From contig NZ_BNAW01000047.1 in the NCBI RefSeq assembly GCF_014654205.1, forward strand, positions 1 through 64,000: a stretch of DNA of 64,000 nucleotides. Reading direction: 5' to 3'. Source of the stretch: Amycolatopsis bullii. GTDB taxonomy: Bacteria; Actinomycetota; Actinomycetes; Mycobacteriales; Pseudonocardiaceae. Under the pieces are notes generated by a model, which did no database searches, was not told the DNA's origin, and saw only the letters and a list, made by a program, of their open reading frames with translations. Both the position numbers and the translations under genes were made by a program. Positions 7,061 to 17,666 of this stretch are shown one piece after another. Every line of letters starts with the position of its first letter. Position 1 is the first letter of the stretch.

Positions 7061-9187
7061 GTGCGGCCCTGGCCCGGAACGCCCTACCCGCTCGGCGCCA
7101 CCTACGACGGAGTCGGGACGAACTTCGCCCTGTTCTCCGAGGTGGCCGAGCGCGTCGAACTGTGCCTGTTCGACGCCGAGGGCAAGGAGACGCGCTACGC
7201 GCTCGAAGAGGTCGACGGCTTCGTCCACCACGGCTACCTGCTCAACGTCGGCCCCGGGCAGCGCTACGGGTTCCGCGTGCACGGCCCGTACGACCCGAAG
7301 CGCGGCCTGCGCTGCAACCCGAACAAGCTGCTTATCGACCCGTACGCGAAGGCCGTCTCGCACGGCGTGAAGTGGGACGAGTCGCTGTTCGGCTACCAGT
7401 TCGACAACCCGGCCGAGCGCAATGACGACGACTCCGCCGGCCGCGTGCCGTATTCGCTGGTGGCGAACCCGTTCTTCGACTGGGGCAACGACCGGCAGCC
7501 GAATCGGCCGTACAACGAGACGGTCATCTACGAGGCCCACGTCAAGGGCATGACCGTGAACCACCCGTTCGTGCCGGAGCAGCTGCGGGGCACGTACGCC
7601 GGCCTCGCGCACCCCGCCGTCGTCGAGCACCTGCAGAAACTCGGCGTCACCGCGGTGGAACTGCTGCCTGTGCACCAGTTCGTCACCGACCACGGTCTCG
7701 CCCAGAAGGGGCTGACGAACTACTGGGGCTACAACACGATCGGGTACTTCGCGCCCCACGACTCCTACGCGGCGATGCCCGGCGAGGGCGGCCAGGTCCA
7801 GGAGTTCAAGGGCATGGTCAAGGCGTTCCACGAAGCCGGGATCGAAGTGATCCTCGACGTGGTTTACAACCACACGGCCGAGGGAAACCACCTCGGGCCG
7901 ACGCTGTCGATGCGGGGCATCGACAACGAGGCCTACTACCGGCTGGTGGAGGGGGAGCCCGAGTACTACATGGACTACACCGGCACCGGCAACTCCCTCA
8001 ACGTCCGCAACCCGCACACCCTGCAGCTGATCATGGACTCGCTGCGCTACTGGGTGACGGAGATGCACGTCGACGGCTTCCGGTTCGACCTCGCCTCGGC
8101 GCTGGCGCGCGAGTTCTACGACGTCGACCGGCTGTCGACGTTCTTCGACCTGGTCCAGCAGGACCCGATCGTCAGCCAGGTGAAGCTGATCGCCGAGCCG
8201 TGGGACGTCGGGCCCGGTGGCTACCAGGTCGGCAACTTCCCGCCGCTGTGGACGGAGTGGAACGGGCAGTTCCGCGACACCGTCCGCGACTTCTGGCGCG
8301 GCGAGCCGTCCACGCTGGGCGAGTTCGCGAGCCGGATCACCGGCTCGTCGGACCTCTACCAGGACGACGGCCGCCGCCCGTTCGCCTCGATCAACTTCGT
8401 CACCGCGCACGACGGCTTCACACTGCGGGACCTGGTGTCCTACAACGACAAGCACAACGAGGCCAACGGCGAAGACGGCCGCGACGGCGCCGACGACAAC
8501 CGCTCGTGGAACTGCGGGGTCGAGGGCGAGACCGACGATCCCGAGGTGCTCGCCCTGCGGGCGCGGCAGCAGCGGAACATGCTCGCCACGCTGATGCTGT
8601 CCCAGGGCGTGCCGATGATCCTGCACGGCGACGAGTTCGGCCGCACCCAGCAAGGCAACAACAACGTCTACTGCCAGGACTCCGAACTGTCCTGGGTGGA
8701 CTGGGAACTGGCCAAGGAGAACGCCGACCTGGTCAAGTTCACCGCCGGGCTGGGCGCGTTCCGGCACCGGCACCCGGTGTTCCGCCGCCGCCGCTTCTTC
8801 CAGGGCGGCCCGGTCGGCAAGGGCGCGAAGCTCGGCGACATCGCCTGGTTCACCCCGGCCGGCGAGGAGATGACCGAGCAGAACTGGGACGACGGCTTCG
8901 GCAAGGCGGTCGTCGTCTTCCTCAACGGCAAGGCGATCCCCGACCTCGACCCGCGCGGGATGCACGTCGAGGACAACTCGTTCCTGCTCGCCTTCAACGC
9001 CCACTACGAGGACATCGACACCACGCTCCCGGGCAACGGCTACGGGGAGAGCTGGACCGTCGTGGTCGACACCGCGACCGGGGAGGTCGAGCCCGCCGAC
9101 ACCAAGCCCATCGAAGGCGGCGGACGGCTCACCCTCCCCGCCCGGTCCCTGATCGTGCTGCAACGGACGGAAACGGAAGCCGAATGA
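7061..9187 (+). CDS. glgX: glycogen debranching isoamylase GlgX/TreX
   Basis: A 708-residue GH13_11 enzyme that hydrolyses alpha-1,6 branches of glycogen-like glucan. An N-terminal CBM48 region (GTPYPLGATYDGVGTNFALF) precedes the (beta/alpha)8 barrel with VVYNHTAEG, the nucleophile in DGFRFDLASAL (Asp near 343), the acid/base in LIAEPWDVG and the third carboxylate in FVTAHDGFTL. GTG 7061 was chosen because GAGGAG (7048-7053) stands 7 nt upstream; longer extensions lack this. The stop overlaps the treY ATG by 4 bp (ATGA), giving the classic treX-treY-treZ operon that turns glucan into trehalose. A second, separate glgX lies at 13.2 kb. Confidence 0.95.
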   Translation: MRPWPGTPYPLGATYDGVGTNFALFSEVAERVELCLFDAEGKETRYALEEVDGFVHHGYLLNVGPGQRYGFRVHGPYDPKRGLRCNPNKLLIDPYAKAVSHGVKWDESLFGYQFDNPAERNDDDSAGRVPYSLVANPFFDWGNDRQPNRPYNETVIYEAHVKGMTVNHPFVPEQLRGTYAGLAHPAVVEHLQKLGVTAVELLPVHQFVTDHGLAQKGLTNYWGYNTIGYFAPHDSYAAMPGEGGQVQEFKGMVKAFHEAGIEVILDVVYNHTAEGNHLGPTLSMRGIDNEAYYRLVEGEPEYYMDYTGTGNSLNVRNPHTLQLIMDSLRYWVTEMHVDGFRFDLASALAREFYDVDRLSTFFDLVQQDPIVSQVKLIAEPWDVGPGGYQVGNFPPLWTEWNGQFRDTVRDFWRGEPSTLGEFASRITGSSDLYQDDGRRPFASINFVTAHDGFTLRDLVSYNDKHNEANGEDGRDGADDNRSWNCGVEGETDDPEVLALRARQQRNMLATLMLSQGVPMILHGDEFGRTQQGNNNVYCQDSELSWVDWELAKENADLVKFTAGLGAFRHRHPVFRRRRFFQGGPVGKGAKLGDIAWFTPAGEEMTEQNWDDGFGKAVVVFLNGKAIPDLDPRGMHVEDNSFLLAFNAHYEDIDTTLPGNGYGESWTVVVDTATGEVEPADTKPIEGGGRLTLPARSLIVLQRTETEAE

Positions 9188-11460
9188 CGGTGCCGGAGTC
9201 GACCTACCGGGTGCAGCTGCGCCCGGAGTTCACCTTCGCCGACGCGGCCGGCATCGCCGGCTACCTGCGCGACCTCGGCATCGGGGCGCTGTACGCGTCG
9301 CCGGTGCTGGACGCGGCCCCCGGGTCGACGCACGGCTACGACGTCGTCGACCCGACGCAGGCGCGGCCCGCGCTCGGCGGCGAGGCGGCGCGGCAGGAGC
9401 TGTCCGCGCTGCTGAAGGAGCTCGGCCTGGGCCTGGTGGTCGACATCGTGCCCAACCACATGTCGGTCGAGGTGCCGAAGGTCAACCGCTGGTGGTGGGA
9501 CGTCCTGAAGCACGGCCGCGACTCCGAGTACGCGGCCTTCTTCGACGTCGACTGGGAGCGCGGCCCGCTCCTGCTGCCCGTCCTCGGCGACGATGACGCC
9601 GTCGGGGAGCTGACGGTCGAAGGCGACGAACTGGTCTACTACGACCACCGGTTCCCGATCGCCCCCGGCACGGGAACCGGGACGCCGCAGGAGGTCCACG
9701 AGCGCCAGCACTACCGCCTGATCGGGTGGCGCCGCGGCAACGCGGAACTGACCTACCGCCGGTTCTTCGACATCACGAACCTGGCCGGGGTCCGCGTCGA
9801 GGACCCGAAGGTGTTCGCCGAGACGCACGGCGAGGTGCTGCGCTGGGTCGCCGACGGGGACGTCACCGGCCTGCGCGTCGACCACCCGGACGGCTTGGCC
9901 GACCCGGGCGGCTACTTCCGGCGGCTGCGCGAGAACGCGCCGGACGCGTGGATCGTGGCCGAGAAGATCCTGCACCCGGGCGAGCCGCTGCCGCAGAGCT
10001 GGCCGGTCGACGGCACCACCGGCTACGACGCCCTGCGCGAGATCGCCGGCGTCTTCGTCGACCCGGACGGCGAGCCGGGCTTCACCGAGCTGGCGAACGA
10101 GCTGGGCGTGCAGACCGGCTACCACCGCGTCGAGGCCGAGGCCCGGCGCCTGGTCACCGACCGCATCCTGGTCGCCGAGGTGCGGCGGATCGCCGCGCTG
10201 CTGCCGGACGTCGACCCGGAGCAGGCCCGGCAGGCGGTGGCCGAGACCATGATCGCCTTCCCCGTCTACCGCTCCTACCTGCCCGAGGGCGCTTCGCACT
10301 GGGCGGCCGCGATCGCCGGGGCCCGTGAAGCCCGGCCCGACCTCGCCGACGCGCTGGCGCGCCTCGACACCGCGGTCCGCGAGAACCCGGAGAGCGAGCT
10401 GGCCACCCGGCTCCAGCAGACGTCCGGCATGGTCGTCGCCAAGGGCACCGAGGACACGACGTTCTACCGCTACACGCGCTTCGCCGCGCTCAACGAGGTC
10501 GGCGGCAACCCGGACCGGTTCGGGCTCGGCGTCGAGGAGTTCCACCGGCTGGCCGCCGAGCGCGAGGCCGGCTACCCCGCGGCGATGACCACGCTCACCA
10601 CGCACGACACCAAGCGCTCGGAGGACACCCGCGCGCGGATGGCGGTGCTGGCCGAGGTGCCCGGCGAGTTCGCCGAGGCCCTCCGGCGGTGGACCGCGCG
10701 GCGGGGGATCGACGAGCCGTCGCTGAACCTGCTGGCCTGGCAGACGCTCGTGTCGACCTGGCCGATCGAGCCGTCCCGGCTGCGGGACTACCTCGACAAG
10801 GCGGCCAAGGAGGCCAAGCTCCGGACCAGCTGGACCGACCACGACGAGGCCTTCGAGGCCGACGTCGCCGCGTGGCCCGAAGACGTCGTGAACAACGCCG
10901 AACTGGCCGCGGACGTCGAGGCGTTCGTCCAGCGCATCGAGGGGCCCGGGTACGCGAACTCGCTCGGCCAGAAGCTCGTCCAGCTGACCGCGCCCGGTGT
11001 CCCGGACGTCTACCAGGGCACCGAGCTGTGGGACTTCTCCCTGGTCGACCCGGACAACCGCCGCCCGGTCGACTACGTGGCCCGCCGGGAGATCCTCGCC
11101 CGGATCACCGACGGCGAGCTGCCGGAGATCGACGCGTCGGGCGCGGCGAAGCTGCTGGTCGTGCACAAGGCGCTGCGGCTGCGGCGCGAGCACCCGGCAC
11201 TATTCCGCGGCTACCGGCCGCTGCGGGCCGAGGGCCCGGCCGCGGCCCACTGCCTGGCCTACACGCGCAGCCCGGACCTCGCCGTGGCGGTGACCCGGCT
11301 CCCGGTCGGCCTCGAGGCCGGTGGCGGGTGGCGCGACACCGTCCTGCCGCTGCCCGCCGGCGTGTGGACCGACGTCCTGACCGGCCGCGAGGTCACCGGC
11401 GACCTGGCCACCCTGTTCGACCGTTACCCCGTCGCGTTGCTGGTGCGAGGAGACGTATGA
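9184..11460 (+). CDS. treY: malto-oligosyltrehalose synthase
   Basis: A 758-residue GH13_26 enzyme that isomerises the reducing-end alpha-1,4 bond of malto-oligosaccharides to an alpha,alpha-1,1 bond, forming maltooligosyl trehalose. The family start STYRVQLRPEFTFADA is present, followed by GLVVDIVPNHMSV, the nucleophile in LRVDHPDGL (Asp near 233), the acid/base in WIVAEKIL (Glu near 260) and TTLTTHDTKRSEDTRAR (Asp near 475). Length is normal. Its ATG overlaps the glgX stop and its TGA overlaps the treZ ATG, so translation is coupled across the three genes. The product is cleaved by TreZ to release trehalose. Confidence 0.97.
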   Translation: MTVPESTYRVQLRPEFTFADAAGIAGYLRDLGIGALYASPVLDAAPGSTHGYDVVDPTQARPALGGEAARQELSALLKELGLGLVVDIVPNHMSVEVPKVNRWWWDVLKHGRDSEYAAFFDVDWERGPLLLPVLGDDDAVGELTVEGDELVYYDHRFPIAPGTGTGTPQEVHERQHYRLIGWRRGNAELTYRRFFDITNLAGVRVEDPKVFAETHGEVLRWVADGDVTGLRVDHPDGLADPGGYFRRLRENAPDAWIVAEKILHPGEPLPQSWPVDGTTGYDALREIAGVFVDPDGEPGFTELANELGVQTGYHRVEAEARRLVTDRILVAEVRRIAALLPDVDPEQARQAVAETMIAFPVYRSYLPEGASHWAAAIAGAREARPDLADALARLDTAVRENPESELATRLQQTSGMVVAKGTEDTTFYRYTRFAALNEVGGNPDRFGLGVEEFHRLAAEREAGYPAAMTTLTTHDTKRSEDTRARMAVLAEVPGEFAEALRRWTARRGIDEPSLNLLAWQTLVSTWPIEPSRLRDYLDKAAKEAKLRTSWTDHDEAFEADVAAWPEDVVNNAELAADVEAFVQRIEGPGYANSLGQKLVQLTAPGVPDVYQGTELWDFSLVDPDNRRPVDYVARREILARITDGELPEIDASGAAKLLVVHKALRLRREHPALFRGYRPLRAEGPAAAHCLAYTRSPDLAVAVTRLPVGLEAGGGWRDTVLPLPAGVWTDVLTGREVTGDLATLFDRYPVALLVRGDV

Positions 11461-13193
11461 GGTTCAGCGTGTGGGCCCCTTCGGCCCGCCGGGTCCGGGT
11501 GAGCGTCGACGAAGGCGTGCACGAGATGACCGAAGGCGACGGCGGCTGGTGGCACGCCGACGCCGACGGCGTCAACTACGCCTTCCTCCTGGACGACGAC
11601 GAGAAGCCGCTGCCCGACCCGCGATCGCGGTGGCAGCCGCACGGCGTCCACGCGGAGTCGCGCGTCTACGACCACGGTGAGTTCGCCTGGACCGACGACG
11701 CGTGGCACGGCCGCCAGTTGCCCGGCGCCGTCCTCTACGAGCTGCACATCGGCACCTTCACCGAGGGCGGCACCTTCGACGCGGCGATCGACCGGCTCGA
11801 CCACCTCGTCGAGCTCGGCATCACGCACCTCGAGCTGCTGCCGGTCAACGCCTTCGACGGCACCGCGGGCTGGGGCTACGACGGCGTCCTCTGGGGCGCG
11901 GTCCACGAGCCCTACGGCGGGCCGGACGGGCTCAAGCGGTTCGTCGACGCGGCCCACGCGCGGGGCTTGGCCGTCGTGCTCGACGTCGTCTACAACCACC
12001 TCGGGCCGTCGGGCGCCTACCTCGACAAGTTCGGGCCGTACTTCGCCGGGCAGAACGAGTGGGGACCCGGCCTCAACCTCGACGGCGCCGGCTCCGACGA
12101 AGTCCGCCGGTACGTGGTCGACAACGCGCTGAGCTGGCTGCGCGACTTCCACATCGACGCCCTGCGCCTGGACGCCGTGCACGCGCTGCTCGACCGGCGG
12201 GCCGTGCACCTGCTCGAACAGCTCGCCGCCGAGGTCGACAGCCTGTCGGCGGCGCTGAACCGGCCGCTGACGCTGATCGCCGAGTCCGACCTCAACGACC
12301 CGCGGCTGGTCACACCCCGTGAGCGCGGCGGCTTCGGCCTGCACGCCCAGTGGTCGGACGACTTCCACCACGCCCTGCACGTCAAGCTGACCGGCGAGAC
12401 GACCGGGTACTACACCGACTTCGCCGCGCCGGACGCCGTCGAGCGGGTCCTGCGCGAGGTGTTCTTCCACGCGGACACCTGGTCGTCCTTCCGGGAGCGG
12501 ACCCACGGCCGCCCGGTCGACACGCGGACCGTGCCCGGCCACCGCTTCCTCGGCTACCTGCAGAACCACGACCAGATCGGCAACCGCGCGACCGGCGACC
12601 GGCTTTCGGCGACGGTCCCTCGCGACCGGCTGGCGTGCGGCGCGGCGATCCTCTTCTGCTCGCCGTACACCCCGATGGTGTTCATGGGGGAGGAGTGGGC
12701 GGCGAGCACGCCGTGGCAGTTCTTCGCATCCTTCCCGGACCCGGAGCTGGCCGAGGCCGTCCGCACGGGCCGCCGTCGCGAGTTTTCCCGGCACGGCTGG
12801 GGCGAGTCCGACGTACCGGATCCGATGGACGCGGCCACGGTCGAGCGCTCGCGGCTCGACTGGGCCGAGCCGGAGCGTCCCGGTCACCGGGACGTGCTGG
12901 AGCTCTACCGCGCGTTGATCCGGCTGCGCCGCGAGCGGCCCGAGCTGGCCGACCCGTGGGTTGCCGCCCTGCGCGTCGACGCCGCGCCCGACGGTTCCTG
13001 GCTGGTGCTGCACCGCGGCGGGCTGCGGCTGGCCGTCAACTTCGGCGCCGGCCCGGTCACGCTGCCCCTCGGGGCCACCGGGTCGCTGCTGGCCTGGGGG
13101 GAGGCCACCGTGGACGGTGGGGCCGCCCACCTGCCGCCGGACACCTTCGTCATCGCCGAAACGACCACCCCGACCGCGGTTGCCTCCGGGTAA
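11457..13193 (+). CDS. treZ: malto-oligosyltrehalose trehalohydrolase
   Basis: A 578-residue GH13_10 enzyme that releases free trehalose from the TreY product. A short N-terminal beta domain (FSVWAPSARRVRVSVD) is followed by the barrel with LYELHIGTFTEGGTF, VVLDVVYNHLGPSG, the nucleophile in ALRLDAVHAL (Asp near 239), the acid/base in LIAESDLNDPR (Glu near 276) and LQNHDQIGNR (Asp near 372). The ATG overlaps the treY stop by 4 bp and has GAGGAG upstream. It is the last gene of the treX-treY-treZ unit; the second glgX follows 51 bp later, so it may be co-transcribed. Confidence 0.96.
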   Translation: MRFSVWAPSARRVRVSVDEGVHEMTEGDGGWWHADADGVNYAFLLDDDEKPLPDPRSRWQPHGVHAESRVYDHGEFAWTDDAWHGRQLPGAVLYELHIGTFTEGGTFDAAIDRLDHLVELGITHLELLPVNAFDGTAGWGYDGVLWGAVHEPYGGPDGLKRFVDAAHARGLAVVLDVVYNHLGPSGAYLDKFGPYFAGQNEWGPGLNLDGAGSDEVRRYVVDNALSWLRDFHIDALRLDAVHALLDRRAVHLLEQLAAEVDSLSAALNRPLTLIAESDLNDPRLVTPRERGGFGLHAQWSDDFHHALHVKLTGETTGYYTDFAAPDAVERVLREVFFHADTWSSFRERTHGRPVDTRTVPGHRFLGYLQNHDQIGNRATGDRLSATVPRDRLACGAAILFCSPYTPMVFMGEEWAASTPWQFFASFPDPELAEAVRTGRRREFSRHGWGESDVPDPMDAATVERSRLDWAEPERPGHRDVLELYRALIRLRRERPELADPWVAALRVDAAPDGSWLVLHRGGLRLAVNFGAGPVTLPLGATGSLLAWGEATVDGGAAHLPPDTFVIAETTTPTAVASG

Positions 13194-13244
13194 CTCATCG
13201 GTAATGGCGCGCACGGACCACCTCCGATCTGGGACGATTCAGGA

Positions 13245-15392
13245 ATGGCCACACGACCCTCCGCCGACCACGTCCTCGCCGGCCGCCCCTTCCCCCTCGG
13301 AGCCCACCCCGAGGCCGGGGGAGTGCGGTTCGCGATCACGTCCGCCGTCGCGGACGCCGTCGAACTGTGCCTGATCGACGCCGACGGCTCGGAACGCCGG
13401 ATCGCGCTGACCGAGCGCACCTTCGGCGTCTGGCACGGCCTGGTCCCCGGGGTCACGCCGGGGCAGCGGTACGGCTACCGGATCCACGGCCCGTACGACC
13501 CGGCCCGCGGCCTGCGGTGCAACCCGCACAAGCTGCTCGTCGACCCGTACGCCCGGCAGATCACCGGCGGGCTCACCGACCTGGCCGCGGCCCAGGGCTT
13601 CACCGGCGACCCCGAGCGCGGCCCGATGTCCACTGTGGACTCCCTGGGCAGCGTGCCGCTGTCGGTGGTCAGCTCGCCCGGCGGCCCGGACACCGGGATC
13701 AAGCCGGAGGTGCCGTTCGAGGAGGCGGTGGTCTACGAACTGCACGTCAAGGGCTTCACACAGCAGCACCCGTTCATCCCGGAGGCGCTGCGGGGCACCT
13801 ACCTCGGCCTGGCCCACCCGGTGGCGATCGAGTACCTGACCCGGCTCGGCGTCACCTCGGTCGAGCTGCTGCCGGTGCACGCGTTCCTCGACGAGCCGTC
13901 GCTCATCCGGGCCGGGCGGCACAACTACTGGGGCTACTCGCCGCTGGGCTTCTTCGCCCCGCACGCCGCCTACGCCAGCGAACCCGGCCACGAGGTCGAG
14001 GAGTTCCGGCTGATGGTGGCCGCCCTGCACGCGGCCGGCATCGAGGTGATCCTCGACGTCGTGTTCAACCACACCTGCGAGGGCGGGCCGGACGGGCCGA
14101 CGCTGAGCTTCCGCGGGCTGAACGCGCCGGTGTACTACCTGCACACCGACCGCGGGCACATGGCCGACATCACCGGCTGCGGCAACACCCTGGAGGCGGG
14201 CTCGCCGACCGTGGTCCGGCTGGTCACCGACTCGCTGCGGTACTGGACGCAGGAGATGGGGGTCGACGGGTTCCGGTTCGACCTCGCCAGCACGCTCGGG
14301 CGGCCCCGCGGTGGCGCGTTCGACCCGGCGTCGACGCTGCTCACCGCGATCACCACCGACCCGGTGCTCTCCCGCTGCAAGCTGATCGCCGAGCCGTGGG
14401 ACGCGACCGGCGAGGGCTACCGCGTCGGCGGCTTCGGCGCCCAGTGGGCGGAGTGGAACGGCCGCTACCGCGACACCGTGCGTGACTTCTGGCGCGGCGC
14501 CACCGGCGTCCGCGACCTCGCGTACCGGCTGTCCGGGTCGTCGGACCTGTACGACCACAACCTGCGGCGGCCGTGGCAGTCGATCAACTTCGTCACCGCG
14601 CACGACGGCTTCACGCTGCGGGATCTGGTGTCCTACAACGAAAAGCACAACGAGGGCAACGGCGAGGACAACCGCGACGGCACCAACGACAACCGGTCGT
14701 GGAACCACGGCGCCGAGGGCGACACGGCCGACCCGGCGATCCGGGAGCTGCGCGCCCGGCAGGCCCGCAACCTGTTCGCGACGCTGCTGCTGTCCACCGG
14801 CACCCCGATGCTGACCGCGGGTGACGAGTTCTGGCGGACCCAGGGCGGCAACAACAACGCGTACTGCCTCGACGACGAGACGTCGTGGTTCGACTGGACC
14901 CCGGACGACCCCGCGGCCGAGGCCATGCTCGCGTTCGCCCGCCGGGTCGTCCGGCTGCGCGCGAACAGCCCGGCGCTGCGGCAGCCGGAGTTCTTCGAAG
15001 GCCGGACCACCCCGACCGGTAAGCCGGACCTGGTCTGGTTCCGCCCGGACGGCGAGGAGTTCGGCGAGAGCGACTGGTTCGAGGACCGCCACACGCTCGG
15101 CATGTGGATCGACGGCTCGAACAGCCAGGCCCGCAACCGCGAGGGCGAACTGGTGCCCGACCACTCGTGGCTGCTGTGGCTGCACGCCGGCGACGCCCCG
15201 GCCGAGGTGATCCTGCCGGGTCGCGAGTACGGCGAGACGTTCAAGCCGACCCTCGACACGAGCACCGCCGACGGCAGCCCGGCCAACCCGGGCACGCTCG
15301 AAGCCAAGAGCCGCGTGACCCTCCAGTCCCGCTCCCTGCTCCTGCTCCGCGCCCCGCGGCTGGCCGCAGAGCCGCACCCCGAACCCTACTGA
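13245..15392 (+). CDS. glgX: second glycogen debranching enzyme GlgX
   Basis: A 715-residue GH13_11 isoamylase paralogous to the product at 7.1 kb, with the same layout: CBM48-like start (GRPFPLGAHPEAGGVRFAI), VVFNHTCEGG, DGFRFDLASTL, LIAEPWDAT and FVTAHDGFTLRDLVSYNEKH. All three catalytic carboxylates are kept, so both copies should be active. The two differ most in the first 150 residues and the C-terminal domain, which argues for old divergence rather than recent duplication. The start ATG (MATRPSADHVLAG) has no strong ribosome binding site. It lies 51 bp after treZ and ends just before a 24-bp palindrome. Its substrate (branched glucan from GlgB/GlgE versus limit dextrins) may differ from the first copy; this is inference. 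Confidence 0.94.
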   Translation: MATRPSADHVLAGRPFPLGAHPEAGGVRFAITSAVADAVELCLIDADGSERRIALTERTFGVWHGLVPGVTPGQRYGYRIHGPYDPARGLRCNPHKLLVDPYARQITGGLTDLAAAQGFTGDPERGPMSTVDSLGSVPLSVVSSPGGPDTGIKPEVPFEEAVVYELHVKGFTQQHPFIPEALRGTYLGLAHPVAIEYLTRLGVTSVELLPVHAFLDEPSLIRAGRHNYWGYSPLGFFAPHAAYASEPGHEVEEFRLMVAALHAAGIEVILDVVFNHTCEGGPDGPTLSFRGLNAPVYYLHTDRGHMADITGCGNTLEAGSPTVVRLVTDSLRYWTQEMGVDGFRFDLASTLGRPRGGAFDPASTLLTAITTDPVLSRCKLIAEPWDATGEGYRVGGFGAQWAEWNGRYRDTVRDFWRGATGVRDLAYRLSGSSDLYDHNLRRPWQSINFVTAHDGFTLRDLVSYNEKHNEGNGEDNRDGTNDNRSWNHGAEGDTADPAIRELRARQARNLFATLLLSTGTPMLTAGDEFWRTQGGNNNAYCLDDETSWFDWTPDDPAAEAMLAFARRVVRLRANSPALRQPEFFEGRTTPTGKPDLVWFRPDGEEFGESDWFEDRHTLGMWIDGSNSQARNREGELVPDHSWLLWLHAGDAPAEVILPGREYGETFKPTLDTSTADGSPANPGTLEAKSRVTLQSRSLLLLRAPRLAAEPHPEPY

Positions 15393-15409
15393 CCCGTATC
15401 TCGCCGGAG

Positions 15410-15433
15410 GGGCACTTTCACGTGAAAGTGCCC
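15410..15433. terminator. 24-bp perfect palindrome after glgX
   Basis: GGGCACTTTCAC followed directly by its reverse complement, 17 bp after the glgX stop. It can form a loopless cruciform or hairpin and probably ends transcription of the glgX-treYZ-glgX run. The CACTTTCACGTGAAAGTG core could also be a protein-binding palindrome. Confidence 0.6.
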
Positions 15434-15534
15434 GGAGTGCGCGAGGCGTGCGCCGGAGCGGTGGGGCCGGGGGAGCGGGCGTGCGTAACCTGCGGGACAC
15501 GCGCCCGGAACTCGTTGCCCCGAAAGTGTTTCGG

Positions 15535-15563
15535 TTGATCCGTTTTGGGTACAGGGATAGAGA
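15535..15563 (+). promoter_or_regulatory. candidate sigma-A promoter of glgE
   Basis: TTGATC (15535-15540), a 17-nt spacer and TAGAGA (15558-15563), about 80 nt upstream of the glgE ATG. It is the best housekeeping-like promoter in the 251-bp gap 15393-15643, which otherwise holds only the palindrome. A GGAAC at 15507-15511 could alternatively belong to an ECF-type promoter. Confidence 0.4.
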
Positions 15564-15643
15564 ACCCTGCCTCGTGGGCGCTTGATCGAGTCAGGCAGAC
15601 TGTCGCCGTCTGCGTCCAACCGACACATCGAAGGGCGTTGCCC

Positions 15644-17626
<1,983 letters not shown>

Positions 17627-17666
17627 GAACGGAAGGACAGGAATCCGAGGGACTGAGGTGGAACAC

